From contig JAEYRH010000009.1 in the NCBI GenBank assembly GCA_023435705.1, positions 186,001 to 250,000 of the forward strand: a DNA stretch of 64,000 nucleotides, written 5' to 3'. Source of the stretch: Bacillota bacterium (lineage in GTDB: Bacteria; Bacillota; Clostridia; Christensenellales; UMGS416). Below, piece after piece: positions 1-8,502 of this stretch. Made by a program: the position numbers and the translations under genes. The number at the start of each line of letters is the position of its first letter. Position 1 is the first letter of the stretch. Below the pieces are notes generated by a model. That model worked only from the letters and a program-made list of their open reading frames with translations. It was not told the origin of the DNA and searched no databases.

Positions 1-179
1 ACAAGGCTCTTGAGCTCGCCACCGAATACCATGCCAAGATCGTTCAGGCCGATCCTGCCCAGTTTGAGACTCTGTATGCTGAGTACATGGCCAAGCTGGA
101 TGCCATCCCCGGTCTGGCCGACTATGAGAAGAAGGTCACCGAGACCATCAAGGCCAGCACTGAGTTCTATGGCAACTAA
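1..179 (+). CDS. Sugar ABC transporter solute-binding protein, C-terminal end (partial)
   Basis: The left edge cuts this gene; only the last 58 codons are seen, read in the frame starting at base 3 and ending with TAA at 177-179. The tail is charged and helical (for example AEYMAKLDAIPGLADYEKK) and ends EFYGN, as in the large extracellular lipoproteins that feed LplB/LplC-type permeases. The call rests mainly on context: it lies just before two permease genes and is separated from them by a hairpin, the usual arrangement for a binding protein made in excess of its membrane partners. It would capture an oligosaccharide or sugar derivative outside the cell. The ligand cannot be read from this fragment. 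Confidence 0.7.
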   Translation, partial: KALELATEYHAKIVQADPAQFETLYAEYMAKLDAIPGLADYEKKVTETIKASTEFYGN

Positions 180-215
180 TCTGTAACAGTAAAGGTTCAT
201 CTGACGCCAATGAAG

Positions 216-245
216 CCGGGGAGCGCCTGTGCGCTCCCCGGTTTC
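216..245 (+). terminator. Hairpin between binding-protein and permease genes
   Basis: Arms CCGGGGAGCGC (216-226) and GCGCTCCCCGG (231-241) are perfectly complementary around a 4-base loop, and only TTT follows. It is better read as a partial terminator or an mRNA-stabilising hairpin that lowers permease expression relative to the binding protein than as a full stop. Confidence 0.7.
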
Positions 246-273
246 GAAATAACTTCAGCCAGGGGGATTGAAT

Positions 274-1242
274 ATGGCTGCATATCATGAGAAAGCCGCA
301 GCTTCCACAGTGAAGCCCGTACTATATAAAAAGAAACCAATGATGAGGAGAATCATCGAGCAGCGGCAATTGCTGGTTTTGGTGATGCCGTTTATGATTT
401 TCATACTGGTTTTCAACTATCTCCCCATCTGGGGCTGGATTATGGCGTTTCAGAATTATTCCACCGGCAAGGGCTTGATGGGTTCTCCGTTTATTGGTCT
501 TGGAAACTTCCAGGAGCTGTTTGCCGACGCCAACTTTCTGAATTCCATCAAGAACACGCTGCTGACAAGTGTGCTGAAGATCTCCACCGGTTTTATTGCT
601 GCGATTGTCCTGGCTGTAATGCTCAACGAGGTCCGGGCGCTGCCGTTCAAGCGGACGGTGCAGACCATATCTTATCTGCCCTACTTTGTATCCTGGGTTG
701 TGGCAGTCAATATCGTATACATGGCGTTGTCTCCCTCCGATGGCATTGTAAACATTCTGCTCATGAAGACTGGCTTGATTGATGGCCCGATTCCGTTCAT
801 GGGTGAGTCTAAATATTTCTACGGAGTTGTCGCACTTTCAAACGTCTGGAAAAATGTTGGCTGGAATGCCATCATTTATCTTGCCGCAATGACTGGGATA
901 GACCCGGAGCTATACGAAGCGGCATCGATTGACGGAGCCGGCAGGCTTCGCAGGATCTTTGCCGTAACGCTGCCCAGCATCATGCCCACGATTAAGATTT
1001 TGCTGGTGCTGAACATTGGCTACTTGATGAACGCCGGGTTTGAGCAGGTCTATCTGCTCAGCAACCCGTCCAACATTGATGCTTCCCGCACCATCGATGT
1101 GTATATCTATACTTACGCGTTGAAGAGCGGCCGCCTGTCTTACGGCACGGCAATCGGCATTTTCAACTCCACGATCTCAATTCTGCTGATCATGGTCAGC
1201 AACGCGGTCTCCAAGAAGATCGACGGCTACGGAATTTTCTGA
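274..1242 (+). CDS. Carbohydrate ABC transporter permease, LplB/MalF type
   Basis: Integral membrane subunit of a CUT1-type sugar ABC importer, 322 residues. After a short cytoplasmic basic N-terminus there are about six hydrophobic segments. The cytoplasmic EAA loop that contacts the ATPase is visible as LYEAASIDGAGRLRRIFAVT. The ATG at 274 is chosen over the upstream TTG at 268 because the purine run AGGGGGA (261-267) sits at normal distance from it. The second permease follows 16 bases later. No ATPase gene is present, which is usual for this family: a shared MsmX-like ATPase elsewhere in the genome is expected. Substrate unknown; the catabolic genes downstream suggest a sugar or polyol derivative. 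Confidence 0.9.
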   Translation: MAAYHEKAAASTVKPVLYKKKPMMRRIIEQRQLLVLVMPFMIFILVFNYLPIWGWIMAFQNYSTGKGLMGSPFIGLGNFQELFADANFLNSIKNTLLTSVLKISTGFIAAIVLAVMLNEVRALPFKRTVQTISYLPYFVSWVVAVNIVYMALSPSDGIVNILLMKTGLIDGPIPFMGESKYFYGVVALSNVWKNVGWNAIIYLAAMTGIDPELYEAASIDGAGRLRRIFAVTLPSIMPTIKILLVLNIGYLMNAGFEQVYLLSNPSNIDASRTIDVYIYTYALKSGRLSYGTAIGIFNSTISILLIMVSNAVSKKIDGYGIF

Positions 1243-1258
1243 AAGAGAGGTGAGTGTG

Positions 1259-2200
1259 ATGGTGAAAAAAAGTCAAAACAAATTTCTTTCCTCCATTGGA
1301 TACAAGCGCCTGACGCTGGAAGATCTTCTTCTGGATGCGTTCAACTACGTGGCGCTGATTTGCCTTTGCATCGTGACGTTGTATCCCTTTATCAACACGC
1401 TAGCCTATTCTTTCAACAACGCCATCGATTCCGTCAACGGCGGCATCTACCTTTGGCCCAGGGAGTTTACGCTGAGGAACTATGAAAAAATCCTCATCGG
1501 CAACCCAGCCATCAGTCAGGCGCTGTTTATCTCCGCGGCCAGGGCTGTGGTCGGCGGCGCGCTCAGCGTGGTCTCCACCATCTGTGTGTCTTATGTGCTG
1601 TCCAGACGGGATTTCATCTTCCGCAAAGCGCTGACACCGTTTCTGGTGTTCACGATGTATTTTTCCGGCGGCTTGATCCCCTCATTCATCCTGATTCGCA
1701 ACCTGGGGCTCATGAGCAACTTCCTGGTCTACATCCTTCCTGGCCTGGTTGGCGCCTACAACGTCATGGTGATGCGCAGCTACATCGAGGGCATCCCAGA
1801 CAGCTTGATTGAGGCGGCGAAGATCGACGGCGCAAGCGAATACCGCATCCTCTTCACGATCATCTGGCCGCTGAGCCTCCCTGTCATCGCCACGATCACG
1901 CTGTTTGTGGCCGTCGGCCAGTGGAATGCTTGGTTTGACACGATGCTGTATTGCGGCGGCAACGCCAAGCTCACCACGCTGCAATATGAGCTGCAGAAAC
2001 TGCTCACATCGGCGTCGGCCTATGCATCGGCTGACTCGGATGCCCTAACTGCCTCCGGTGACTCGGCCAAAATGGCCGTTACGCCCACCTCCATCCGCAC
2101 GGCCATGACCGTCATCGCCGTCACGCCAATCCTGTTTACTTATCCTTTCTTGCAGAAGTATTTCGTAAAGGGATTGACATTGGGTGGGGTAAAAGGGTAA
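1259..2200 (+). CDS. Carbohydrate ABC transporter permease, LplC/YtcP type
   Basis: Second membrane subunit of the same importer, 313 residues, with six predicted membrane segments and an EAA loop (LIEAAKIDGASEYRILFTI). The ATG at 1259 is preceded by AGAGAGG at good spacing; GTG at 1250 and GTG at 1256 are less likely starts. The pairing of LplB-like and LplC-like permeases with a large lipoprotein is typical of Clostridia and Paenibacilli importing plant-derived oligosaccharides. It pairs with the permease at 274-1242 to form the channel. Function class is firm; the transported compound is not known. Confidence 0.9.
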   Translation: MVKKSQNKFLSSIGYKRLTLEDLLLDAFNYVALICLCIVTLYPFINTLAYSFNNAIDSVNGGIYLWPREFTLRNYEKILIGNPAISQALFISAARAVVGGALSVVSTICVSYVLSRRDFIFRKALTPFLVFTMYFSGGLIPSFILIRNLGLMSNFLVYILPGLVGAYNVMVMRSYIEGIPDSLIEAAKIDGASEYRILFTIIWPLSLPVIATITLFVAVGQWNAWFDTMLYCGGNAKLTTLQYELQKLLTSASAYASADSDALTASGDSAKMAVTPTSIRTAMTVIAVTPILFTYPFLQKYFVKGLTLGGVKG

Positions 2201-2232
2201 AACCTTAGTAAAAAGGGTCAGGATCTGACAAA

Positions 2233-3225
2233 ATGAGTTATGTACGTCTTCAGGATATCGCCAAGGAAATCGGCATATCAGTCAACACTGTGTCCAAGGC
2301 GCTAAACGGCAAACCGGGCGTCAACAACAGGACCCGCCAAAGGGTGCTGGAAGTGGCGGAGCGGTTGAATTATAAGCCGAACGATTTGGCACGTAGTTTG
2401 CGAGGCCAGACGTCCAACATCATAGGCGTGATACTGGATGACACAACCAGCCCATATTTCAGCGAAGTGGTGAAGGGCATCGATGACGAAGCCCAGTCTT
2501 TGGGCTACTACACGTTTCTGTTCGGCTCCGGCATGAAACGGGAACGGGAGCTCGAGGCGCTAGACCTCTTGCAACGCATACGGGTCAGTGGGCTTATTCT
2601 GCACCCCACCGAGCTAGATGCGGAGCTTGTGAGCCACATCAACAAGGCCGCCATGCCAATTGTAATGTTTGACGTTGTCAACAACAATCTTCGGTTTGAC
2701 AACGTGTGCAACGATGACCGCCTCGGCATGAAAGAAATGACGCGGCTTGTGCTGGCAAAGAAGTATCGGAGAATTGTTTTTCTGAACCTCAGGGAGAATT
2801 CGGCGCCGGCCATCGAACGTTTGGCCGGCGTGCACGATGCCCTGGCGGAGGCTGGCCTGGATGAATCGTTCATCAAGGTGTACAACAACACACATCTCAA
2901 TGCCTATAGCCTTACCCGGGGCCTGATGATACAGGATGTCCGCCCGGACTGCCTGCTCTGCGCCAGCGATGCGTTGGCAACCCAGGCGATGGAGGCCATC
3001 TTTGATGTGGGGCTTTCTGTGCCGGGCGATGTGGCGATCACTGGATATGATGATGTTTCCTATGCCCGCGTGCTGCGTGTGCCACTCACCACGGTTTCCC
3101 AGCCCAAGGAACGGGCCGGCAGGCAGTGTGTCAGCCTTTTGCACCAGCGCATTGTGAAAAACGGGCCGGACCACCCTGTGCGGTTGATACTAAAGCCCGA
3201 GATCATCACACGCAAATCCACATAA
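2233..3225 (+). CDS. LacI-family transcriptional regulator (transport operon)
   Basis: 330 residues. An N-terminal LacI helix-turn-helix (VRLQDIAKEIGISVNTVSKA, about residues 4-23) is followed by the hinge helix region and a periplasmic-binding-protein-like sensor domain (about 60-330) that should bind a sugar effector. It starts 32 bases after the second permease and precedes the dehydrogenase, so it is embedded in the operon it probably controls. The operator would lie upstream of the binding-protein gene, outside this window. Repressor or activator mode cannot be decided here. Confidence 0.9.
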   Translation: MSYVRLQDIAKEIGISVNTVSKALNGKPGVNNRTRQRVLEVAERLNYKPNDLARSLRGQTSNIIGVILDDTTSPYFSEVVKGIDDEAQSLGYYTFLFGSGMKRERELEALDLLQRIRVSGLILHPTELDAELVSHINKAAMPIVMFDVVNNNLRFDNVCNDDRLGMKEMTRLVLAKKYRRIVFLNLRENSAPAIERLAGVHDALAEAGLDESFIKVYNNTHLNAYSLTRGLMIQDVRPDCLLCASDALATQAMEAIFDVGLSVPGDVAITGYDDVSYARVLRVPLTTVSQPKERAGRQCVSLLHQRIVKNGPDHPVRLILKPEIITRKST

Positions 3226-3264
3226 CTGTTTTCAGCAATTTAATATTATTTTGAGGTATGCTTT

Positions 3265-4296
3265 ATGAGAGCTGTTGTCAAGTATGGAGTGAATCCCAAC
3301 GAAACCCGCCTGCAGGACATGCCGATGCCGGTGATCGGGCCTGATGATGTGCTGGTGAAAGTGGCTGCCATCGGTGTGTGCGGCACAGACCCGCACATGC
3401 ATCGCGGCACCAGTGCCTTCAACATTGTGCCGCCGCTGATCTTCGGCCATGAGTTCGCCGGTGTGATTGAAGAAGTGGGTGCCAACGTTTCCGGCTGGAG
3501 CGTGGGCGACCGCGTGACTGCTGAAACCCATGCAGACTACTGCGGCGTGTGCGACCTCTGCCGCCGCAACCTGTATCCGCTTTGCCGTGACCGCAAGGGC
3601 TTTGGCTTCAAAGCCCACGGTGCATTCGCCGAATTTGTCAAAGTGCCCTCCCGCATCCTTCACCGGGTGCCGGCAGACTTGTCTCTGGACATTGCGTCTC
3701 TCACCGAGCCGCTGTGCGTGGCTCATAAGGCGCTCACGTCCAGCAGCAACATTGTGCCCGGCGATGAAGTCGTCGTGATCGGCCCCGGCCCCATTGGCCT
3801 GCTGTGCGTGGCGGTTGCCAAGCTGTGCGGTGCGGCAAAGATCGAGGTGATCGGCACATCCGGCGACGAGAAGCGTCTGGAAATCGCCAAGGCATATGGC
3901 GCCACCGGTGTGCACAACAGCTCCGCCGCCGACCCCAGAGCGGTGCTCAAGGGCAGCGACGGATACGGTTACCCGCTGGTGGTGGATACCGCCGGTGTAG
4001 GCCCGACGCTCGACCTGTCTTTGGACCTGGTTCGCCCTGGCGGCCAGATCACCAAGATCGGCTGGGGCCCCAAGCCTGTGAACTTCAGCCTGGATCGTCT
4101 GCTCCACAAGAGCGCCACGCTGAAAGGCCACTTCTCCCACACGTGGGACACCTGGGAGGCCTCCATCCGCCTGATGGAGGCGGGGCTCATTGACATGAAG
4201 CCCCTGATCACCCACACGTTGCCGCTGGAGCAGTGGGAAGAAGCATTCGAGCTGGTGGAGACCCAGCAAGCCCTGAAGGTTGTATTAAAGCCGTAG
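3265..4296 (+). CDS. Zinc-dependent alcohol/polyol dehydrogenase
   Basis: Medium-chain dehydrogenase of 343 residues, related to sorbitol and threonine dehydrogenases; it oxidises a secondary alcohol of a polyol or sugar to a ketone with NAD(P). Catalytic zinc ligands are visible as Cys39 (GVCGTD), His62 and Glu63 (GHE). The structural zinc site is Cys93, Cys96, Cys99 and Cys107. The Rossmann motif is VIGPGPIGLL. The start is supported by TTTTGAGGT upstream. Its place beside a sugar importer and a split transketolase suggests that it makes the ketose that the transketolase then splits. The actual substrate (polyol, deoxy sugar or other) is not shown by the sequence. Confidence 0.88.
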   Translation: MRAVVKYGVNPNETRLQDMPMPVIGPDDVLVKVAAIGVCGTDPHMHRGTSAFNIVPPLIFGHEFAGVIEEVGANVSGWSVGDRVTAETHADYCGVCDLCRRNLYPLCRDRKGFGFKAHGAFAEFVKVPSRILHRVPADLSLDIASLTEPLCVAHKALTSSSNIVPGDEVVVIGPGPIGLLCVAVAKLCGAAKIEVIGTSGDEKRLEIAKAYGATGVHNSSAADPRAVLKGSDGYGYPLVVDTAGVGPTLDLSLDLVRPGGQITKIGWGPKPVNFSLDRLLHKSATLKGHFSHTWDTWEASIRLMEAGLIDMKPLITHTLPLEQWEEAFELVETQQALKVVLKP

Positions 4297-4305
4297 CGGC
4301 ACCGT

Positions 4306-4340
4306 CAAACGCACCGCCGAGCAACACGGCGGTGCGTTTG
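4306..4340 (+). terminator. Strong hairpin inside the catabolic operon
   Basis: A 13-bp perfect stem, CAAACGCACCGCC (4306-4318) with GGCGGTGCGTTTG (4328-4340), and a 9-base loop. It lacks a clean T-run, so it is probably a processing or partial-termination hairpin between the dehydrogenase and transketolase genes. Confidence 0.6.
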
Positions 4341-4370
4341 TCAAAGATAACAACGGAAAGGAAACGGAGT

Positions 4371-5216
4371 ATGACAGCATTGACCAAACCGGAGCTGGAC
4401 GCGTTGAACCGCGCCGCAGCCCAGATCCGCCTTGACGTGGTGAACATGATCGGGCCGGATAACCGCGGGCACTTCGGAGGCTCGATGTCTTCTGCAGACA
4501 TCATCGCCACGCTTTACTTCCATGTGATGAACATTGACGGGGCACGCAAGGACGACCCTGACCGTGACCGTTTCATCCTGAGCAAGGGCCACAGCTGCCC
4601 GGCGCAATATGCGGCGCTGGCCCGCAAGGGCTTTTTCCCCGCTGAGGAGCTGAGAACGCTGAAAAACGTGGGCAGCCGCCTGCAGGGCCACCCGGATCAT
4701 GCCAAGCTGCCCGGCATCGAGGCCAACACCGGCTCGCTGGGCCAGGGGCTTTCCCAGGGTGTGGGCATGGCGCTGGCGCTGAAGGCCGATGGCCGCCCCT
4801 CCACGGTTTATGTGGTGCTGGGCGACGGAGAATTGAACGAGGGCCAGGTTTGGGAGGCAGTAATGTTTGCCGGCGCCAGGAAGCTGGACAACCTGATTGC
4901 CGTGGTGGACCGCAACCGCCTGCAGGCCATGGGCTTCAACCAGGACCGCCTGAACTACGGCGACCCCGGCGAGAAGTTTGCCGCATTCGGCTGGGAAGTG
5001 CTCCGTGCCGACGGCCACAATATGGAGTCTTTGGCGGAGGCATTTGCTGCAGCCAAGAAGATGGACCGCCCGGTGGTCATCGTTGCTGAGACCATCAAGG
5101 GCAAGGCGATCCAGTGCGCAGAGAACCAGATCGGGTTCCACAACGGCATGCTCACCCGTCCGCAGTATGACGAGGCGGTGGCCTGCCTGACTTCAATGAT
5201 TGGCGGTGAGCAGTAA
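4371..5216 (+). CDS. Transketolase, N-terminal (TPP-binding) subunit, copy 1
   Basis: 281 residues, the first half of a split transketolase. It carries the thiamine-pyrophosphate/metal motif GDGELNEG (151-158) followed by the conserved VVDRNRLQ segment, and the HFGGS and KGHS motifs of the active site. ATG 4371 follows GGAAAGGAAACGGAG; the reading frame stays open upstream but without a better start. Its TAA overlaps the ATG of the C-terminal subunit by one base, so the two are translationally coupled. Split transketolases are often dedicated to special sugar pathways in Clostridia; a housekeeping pentose-phosphate role is possible but less likely in this transporter operon. Confidence 0.92.
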   Translation: MTALTKPELDALNRAAAQIRLDVVNMIGPDNRGHFGGSMSSADIIATLYFHVMNIDGARKDDPDRDRFILSKGHSCPAQYAALARKGFFPAEELRTLKNVGSRLQGHPDHAKLPGIEANTGSLGQGLSQGVGMALALKADGRPSTVYVVLGDGELNEGQVWEAVMFAGARKLDNLIAVVDRNRLQAMGFNQDRLNYGDPGEKFAAFGWEVLRADGHNMESLAEAFAAAKKMDRPVVIVAETIKGKAIQCAENQIGFHNGMLTRPQYDEAVACLTSMIGGEQ

Positions 5217-6145
5217 TGGGCAATCCCAGAGAAGCATACGGCCAGGCGCTCGTTGCGCTGGCCAGGGAAGATAGCAGGATTTGGGCGCTGGACGCCGACC
5301 TGAACAAGAGCACGATGAGCTGCTACATGGAGCAGGAATTCCCTGCCCGTTATGTGGAAGCCGGCATCGCCGAGGCCAACATGGTGGGTATGGCGGCGGG
5401 TCTGTCGTTGTGCGGCAAGATCCCGTTTGTGTCGTCCTTCGCGGTGTTTGTGACCGGCAGGGCCTTTGACCAGATCCGCCAGTCCATCTGCATCCCCAAG
5501 CTTAATGTGAAGCTGTGCGGCTCCTCCGCCGGCCTTTCCGACTATGGCGACGGCTCCACCCACCAGACGGTGGAAGACATCGCGGTCATGCGCGCCCTGC
5601 CCAACATGACGGTGCTCTGCCCCGGTGACGCCAGGCAGATGGCCGCCATGGTGAAGGCTGCCGCCCAGCTGGACGGGCCTGTTTACCTGCGCGTGACCCG
5701 CTCCGACATGGATGACCTGCCCGGTGACGGCTCCTTTGAGCTGGGCCGCATTGACACCGTGCGCCAGGGCAAAGATATTACCGCGTTCGCAACCGGCGTG
5801 ATGGTGAAAAAGGCGCTGGACGCCGCAGAGGAGCTGGCCAAAGAGGGCATCTCCGCAACGGTTGTGAATGTGGCCACATTAAAGCCCTTTGGCGGCGAGC
5901 AGGCCCGGGCGTTGGCCGGCCAGACCGGTTTGGCGTTCACCTGCGAGGAACACAGCGTGATCGGCGGGCTCGGTTCCATCGTGGCCGAGGCACTTTCTGA
6001 AACGGGCATCCCGCTTAAAATACTGGGCATCCAGGACCAGTTCGGCCAGTCGGCCAACAGCGAGGGCCCGCTCATGGAGCACTACGGCCTCACCGCGGCG
6101 AACATCGCCAAACAGATTCGGGACTTTGTTTCATCCAGGAGGTAA
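5216..6145 (+). CDS. Transketolase, C-terminal (Pyr-domain) subunit, copy 1
   Basis: 309 residues, the partner of the preceding gene. The pyrimidine-binding domain contains the catalytic glutamate motif VEAGIAEANMVGMAAG that activates the cofactor, and the C-terminal transketolase domain follows (for example EEHSVIGGLGS). The start overlaps the upstream stop as TAATG. With the first subunit it forms the alpha2beta2 enzyme that moves a two-carbon ketol unit from a ketose to an aldose. Its neighbours are a dehydrogenase before and a reductase after, which suggests a short chain: oxidise, split, reduce the aldehyde fragment. Confidence 0.92.
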   Translation: MGNPREAYGQALVALAREDSRIWALDADLNKSTMSCYMEQEFPARYVEAGIAEANMVGMAAGLSLCGKIPFVSSFAVFVTGRAFDQIRQSICIPKLNVKLCGSSAGLSDYGDGSTHQTVEDIAVMRALPNMTVLCPGDARQMAAMVKAAAQLDGPVYLRVTRSDMDDLPGDGSFELGRIDTVRQGKDITAFATGVMVKKALDAAEELAKEGISATVVNVATLKPFGGEQARALAGQTGLAFTCEEHSVIGGLGSIVAEALSETGIPLKILGIQDQFGQSANSEGPLMEHYGLTAANIAKQIRDFVSSRR

Positions 6146-6151
6146 ACACAT

Positions 6152-7045
6152 ATGAAAATCGGATTTATCGGGTTGGGCGTGATGGGCAAGCCCATGAGCA
6201 AGAACCTGCTCAAGGCTGGCTATTCTCTGATCGTGTATGACATCAACACTGCCGCCGTGGAAGAGGTCAAGGCCGCCGGCGCGGAATCTGCCGCGACGAT
6301 TGCCAATGTGGCCCGCGTCAGCGACATCGTGGTCACGATGCTGCCCAACAGCCCGCAGGTGAAGGAAGTGCTGCTTGGTGACGCCGGTGTGATCGCCAAC
6401 GGCAAAAAGGGCGCGCTGATTGTGGACATGAGCTCCATCGCGCCGCAGGCTTCCGCCGAATGCGAAGCCGCTGCCCGCGCAGCCGGCATGCGGATGATTG
6501 ACGCGCCGGTTTCCGGCGGCGAGCCGAAGGCCATCGAGGGCACACTTTCCATCATGTGCGGCGGCGAGCAGAAGGACTTTGACGAAGCCATGCCGATCCT
6601 GCAGAAGATGGGCGCCTCCGTGGTGCTCTGCGGCAAAATCGGCAGCGGCAACACCACCAAGCTATGCAACCAGATCATCGTGGGTGTCAACATCGCCGCG
6701 ATGAGCGAAGCGCTCACTCTGGCTGTGAAGGCCGGCGTGGACCCTGAGGTAGTCTATAAGGCTATTCGCGGCGGCCTGGCCGGCTCCACAGTGCTGGATG
6801 CCAAGGCCCCCATGGTGCTAAACCGCAACTTCAAGCCCGGCTTCCGCATCGACCTGCACATCAAGGATCTCAACAACGCCATGGAAGCGGCCGCCGCCAC
6901 TGGCAGCCCCTCGGTGCTCACCGGCAAGGTGCTGGAAATGATGAAGGAGCTCTCCGCCCGCGGCGAAGGGCAGTCTGACCACAGCGGCCTGGCCAAGTAT
7001 TACGAGGCGCTGGCCGGCGTCACGATCGAGCCGCAGGCGAAGTAA
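6152..7045 (+). CDS. Beta-hydroxyacid dehydrogenase (tartronate-semialdehyde reductase-like)
   Basis: 297 residues of the 3-hydroxyisobutyrate/tartronate-semialdehyde reductase family. Visible are the Rossmann motif GFIGLGVMGKPM (4-15), the substrate loop DAPVSGGEPKA (117-127) and the catalytic lysine Lys170 in GNTTKLCNQ. It reduces a short aldehyde (or oxidises a hydroxyacid) with NAD(P)H. It starts 6 bases after the transketolase and ends the operon before a terminator. Members of this family serve as GarR in glucarate use and as sulfolactaldehyde reductase (YihU) in sulfoglycolysis, so it plausibly handles the aldehyde released by the transketolase. Exact substrate not known. Confidence 0.85.
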   Translation: MKIGFIGLGVMGKPMSKNLLKAGYSLIVYDINTAAVEEVKAAGAESAATIANVARVSDIVVTMLPNSPQVKEVLLGDAGVIANGKKGALIVDMSSIAPQASAECEAAARAAGMRMIDAPVSGGEPKAIEGTLSIMCGGEQKDFDEAMPILQKMGASVVLCGKIGSGNTTKLCNQIIVGVNIAAMSEALTLAVKAGVDPEVVYKAIRGGLAGSTVLDAKAPMVLNRNFKPGFRIDLHIKDLNNAMEAAAATGSPSVLTGKVLEMMKELSARGEGQSDHSGLAKYYEALAGVTIEPQAK

Positions 7046-7072
7046 AAAACCTTTCCGAACGGACACTCCATC

Positions 7073-7115
7073 AACCCTCGGGCCGCGCTGACTGCCCGGG
7101 GGTTGTTTATTTTAT
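7073..7115 (+). terminator. Rho-independent terminator of the 0-7 kb operon
   Basis: Arms AACCCTCGGGC (7073-7083) and GCCCGGGGGTT (7094-7104) pair with one G-U wobble and are followed by a T-rich stretch (TGTTTATTTTATT). Confidence 0.85.
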
Positions 7116-7193
7116 TATCTGAAATTATCCTGACAGCCTTTACTCAAGTATGGTGATGGGCTAGAATGTATTGAATTTCTTTTGGAGGCTTGT

Positions 7194-7760
7194 ATGAAAC
7201 GTGTTTCCCTGTTGTGTGCTACACTGATGCTGTCGGCCTTGCTGTCGGGCTGTACCATCCTGAGGGGGGTAGCCCGCAGTGTGTTGAAACATGAAACTGC
7301 CCAGCCCACTGTTCAGGTTGTGGCAGAGACCATCCGCGCCGAGACCGATGAACCAACCGCCATGCCCACCTCTGAGCCTACAGAGGAATCAGCGGCAGCG
7401 GAAGGGGCTTTTGAGACAATCGTAAGTGCCAGTCTGGGTATCGCCTTTGACGTGCCTGCCAGTTGGGCCGGCAAATACCGTGTGGATGAAGGTGATGGTT
7501 ACCTCATCGTTTACTTCAAGCCGTCGGAGCCGATTGATGATGGTATGGGGAAGTTCTTCACCATTTTGACGAAGACATCGGAAGACGACGCTGGCTTCTT
7601 TGACAATGAAGAAGAGATCGAAATCAATGGCGTGACCTATCTCGTCGGTATGCCAACCGATGTGACCTATTCGCAGGAAAATCCAGAGTTTGATACGTTT
7701 AAGGCTATGCGGGAGGACCTGCCGATTATCCGTGACTCTTTGCGCTCGGTCTGCCAGTGA
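7194..7760 (+). CDS. Hypothetical lipoprotein
   Basis: 188 residues. The ATG at 7194 has GGAGG (7184-7188) at ideal spacing. The N-terminus is a lipoprotein signal: basic start, hydrophobic core, lipobox LLSGC with Cys20 as the lipidated residue. After a Thr/Glu/Pro-rich linker (about 45-80) comes a globular part with SLGIAFDVPASWAGKYRV, similar in style to small surface proteins with a PsbP/DUF-type fold. It sits alone between a terminator and a convergent nitroreductase gene. It should be anchored on the outer face of the membrane. No function is recognised. Confidence 0.8.
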   Translation: MKRVSLLCATLMLSALLSGCTILRGVARSVLKHETAQPTVQVVAETIRAETDEPTAMPTSEPTEESAAAEGAFETIVSASLGIAFDVPASWAGKYRVDEGDGYLIVYFKPSEPIDDGMGKFFTILTKTSEDDAGFFDNEEEIEINGVTYLVGMPTDVTYSQENPEFDTFKAMREDLPIIRDSLRSVCQ

Positions 7761-7780
7761 ACCCCAAGCCCATAGCCCGG

Positions 7781-8386
7781 CTAAACAGTTTTAAGTAGCA
7801 AATCCTCTGCCGGAATCCTGGGCCTTGGACCTGGTGCTTGGTCTGCAAACCCGATTGCCACCACCGCCGTTACGAGATATCTATCATCCAGACCAACAAT
7901 GGCTTTCACCTTGCCTTCATCGAATGCGCCCAGCCAGCAGCTGCCCAACCCGAGATCGGTGGCCTTCAGCAGGATGTGCGTGATGGCGATGGCCATGTTT
8001 TCCCTCATGTTTGCCAAGACCCACTGTGGATCGACATCCTGGTCAGCAGGGCGAGGCTCGCTCAGCCACCGGAGGGATTCCGGGTCGATTGCGCCCGTTT
8101 GCACCAGCTCCTGCACCCGCGCACCGATTATGGAAAATGCCGCCATGTCCGCGCAGCAAAGGATCACAGCCGGGGCGTTTGCCAGAAATGCCGATGCCCC
8201 GGCTTCCACCAGCTGCTTCTTCACGATGGCGTCCTTTACCACAACAAAACGCCATGGCTGCACATTGAGGCCAGAGGGGGCCAGCCTGGCTGCCTCCAGC
8301 AATTCCAGAATCATCCCATCGGGAACCGACTCCTGCTTGAATTTTCGGATGCTCCTGCGCATGGTGATCACATCTTGAAACTCCAT
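7781..8386 (-). CDS. Nitroreductase family protein (FMN-dependent)
   Basis: 201 residues. The start MEFQDVITMRRSIRKFK carries the arginine/serine FMN phosphate-binding signature (RRSIR), followed by LLEAARLAPSGLNVQPWRF and, near the C-terminus, the GLGSCWLGAF loop. It would use NAD(P)H and FMN to reduce nitro, quinone or similar electrophiles in the cytoplasm. AAGGAG lies 7 bases before the ATG. It is divergent from an HxlR regulator gene, the classic pairing for electrophile-induced nitroreductases, but that regulator is frameshifted here. The leader contains TCAAGCAAAAC (8419 down to 8409), shared with larE and metA. Confidence 0.9.
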   Translation of the reverse strand: MEFQDVITMRRSIRKFKQESVPDGMILELLEAARLAPSGLNVQPWRFVVVKDAIVKKQLVEAGASAFLANAPAVILCCADMAAFSIIGARVQELVQTGAIDPESLRWLSEPRPADQDVDPQWVLANMRENMAIAITHILLKATDLGLGSCWLGAFDEGKVKAIVGLDDRYLVTAVVAIGFADQAPGPRPRIPAEDLLLKTV

Positions 8387-8406
8387 ACCAATTCTCCTTC
8401 TTATTG

Positions 8407-8435
8407 TTGTTTTGCTTGATGCACTACACTATAAT
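8407..8435 (+). promoter_or_regulatory. Candidate promoter of the HxlR gene, overlapping divergent control region
   Basis: TTGTTT (8407-8412) and TATAAT (8430-8435) with a 17-base spacer. On the other strand TATAGT lies in the same block, facing the nitroreductase. TGCACTA occurs twice (8420-8426 and 8459-8465) in this spacer and may form part of an HxlR operator. Confidence 0.5.
8409..8419 (-). promoter_or_regulatory. Shared leader motif TCAAGCAAAAC (nitroreductase copy)
   Basis: Reads TCAAGCAAAAC on the minus strand, 22 bases before the nitroreductase ATG. The same 11 bases occur in the leaders of larE (9701-9711) and metA (9765-9775), each time in sense orientation and a short distance after a possible transcription start. 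Confidence 0.5.
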
Positions 8436-8502
8436 GAGATAGGAGACAATTTACCAGTATGCACTATTATGTGAGATACTATCCAATAGGAGAGTGGGCT
8501 GG

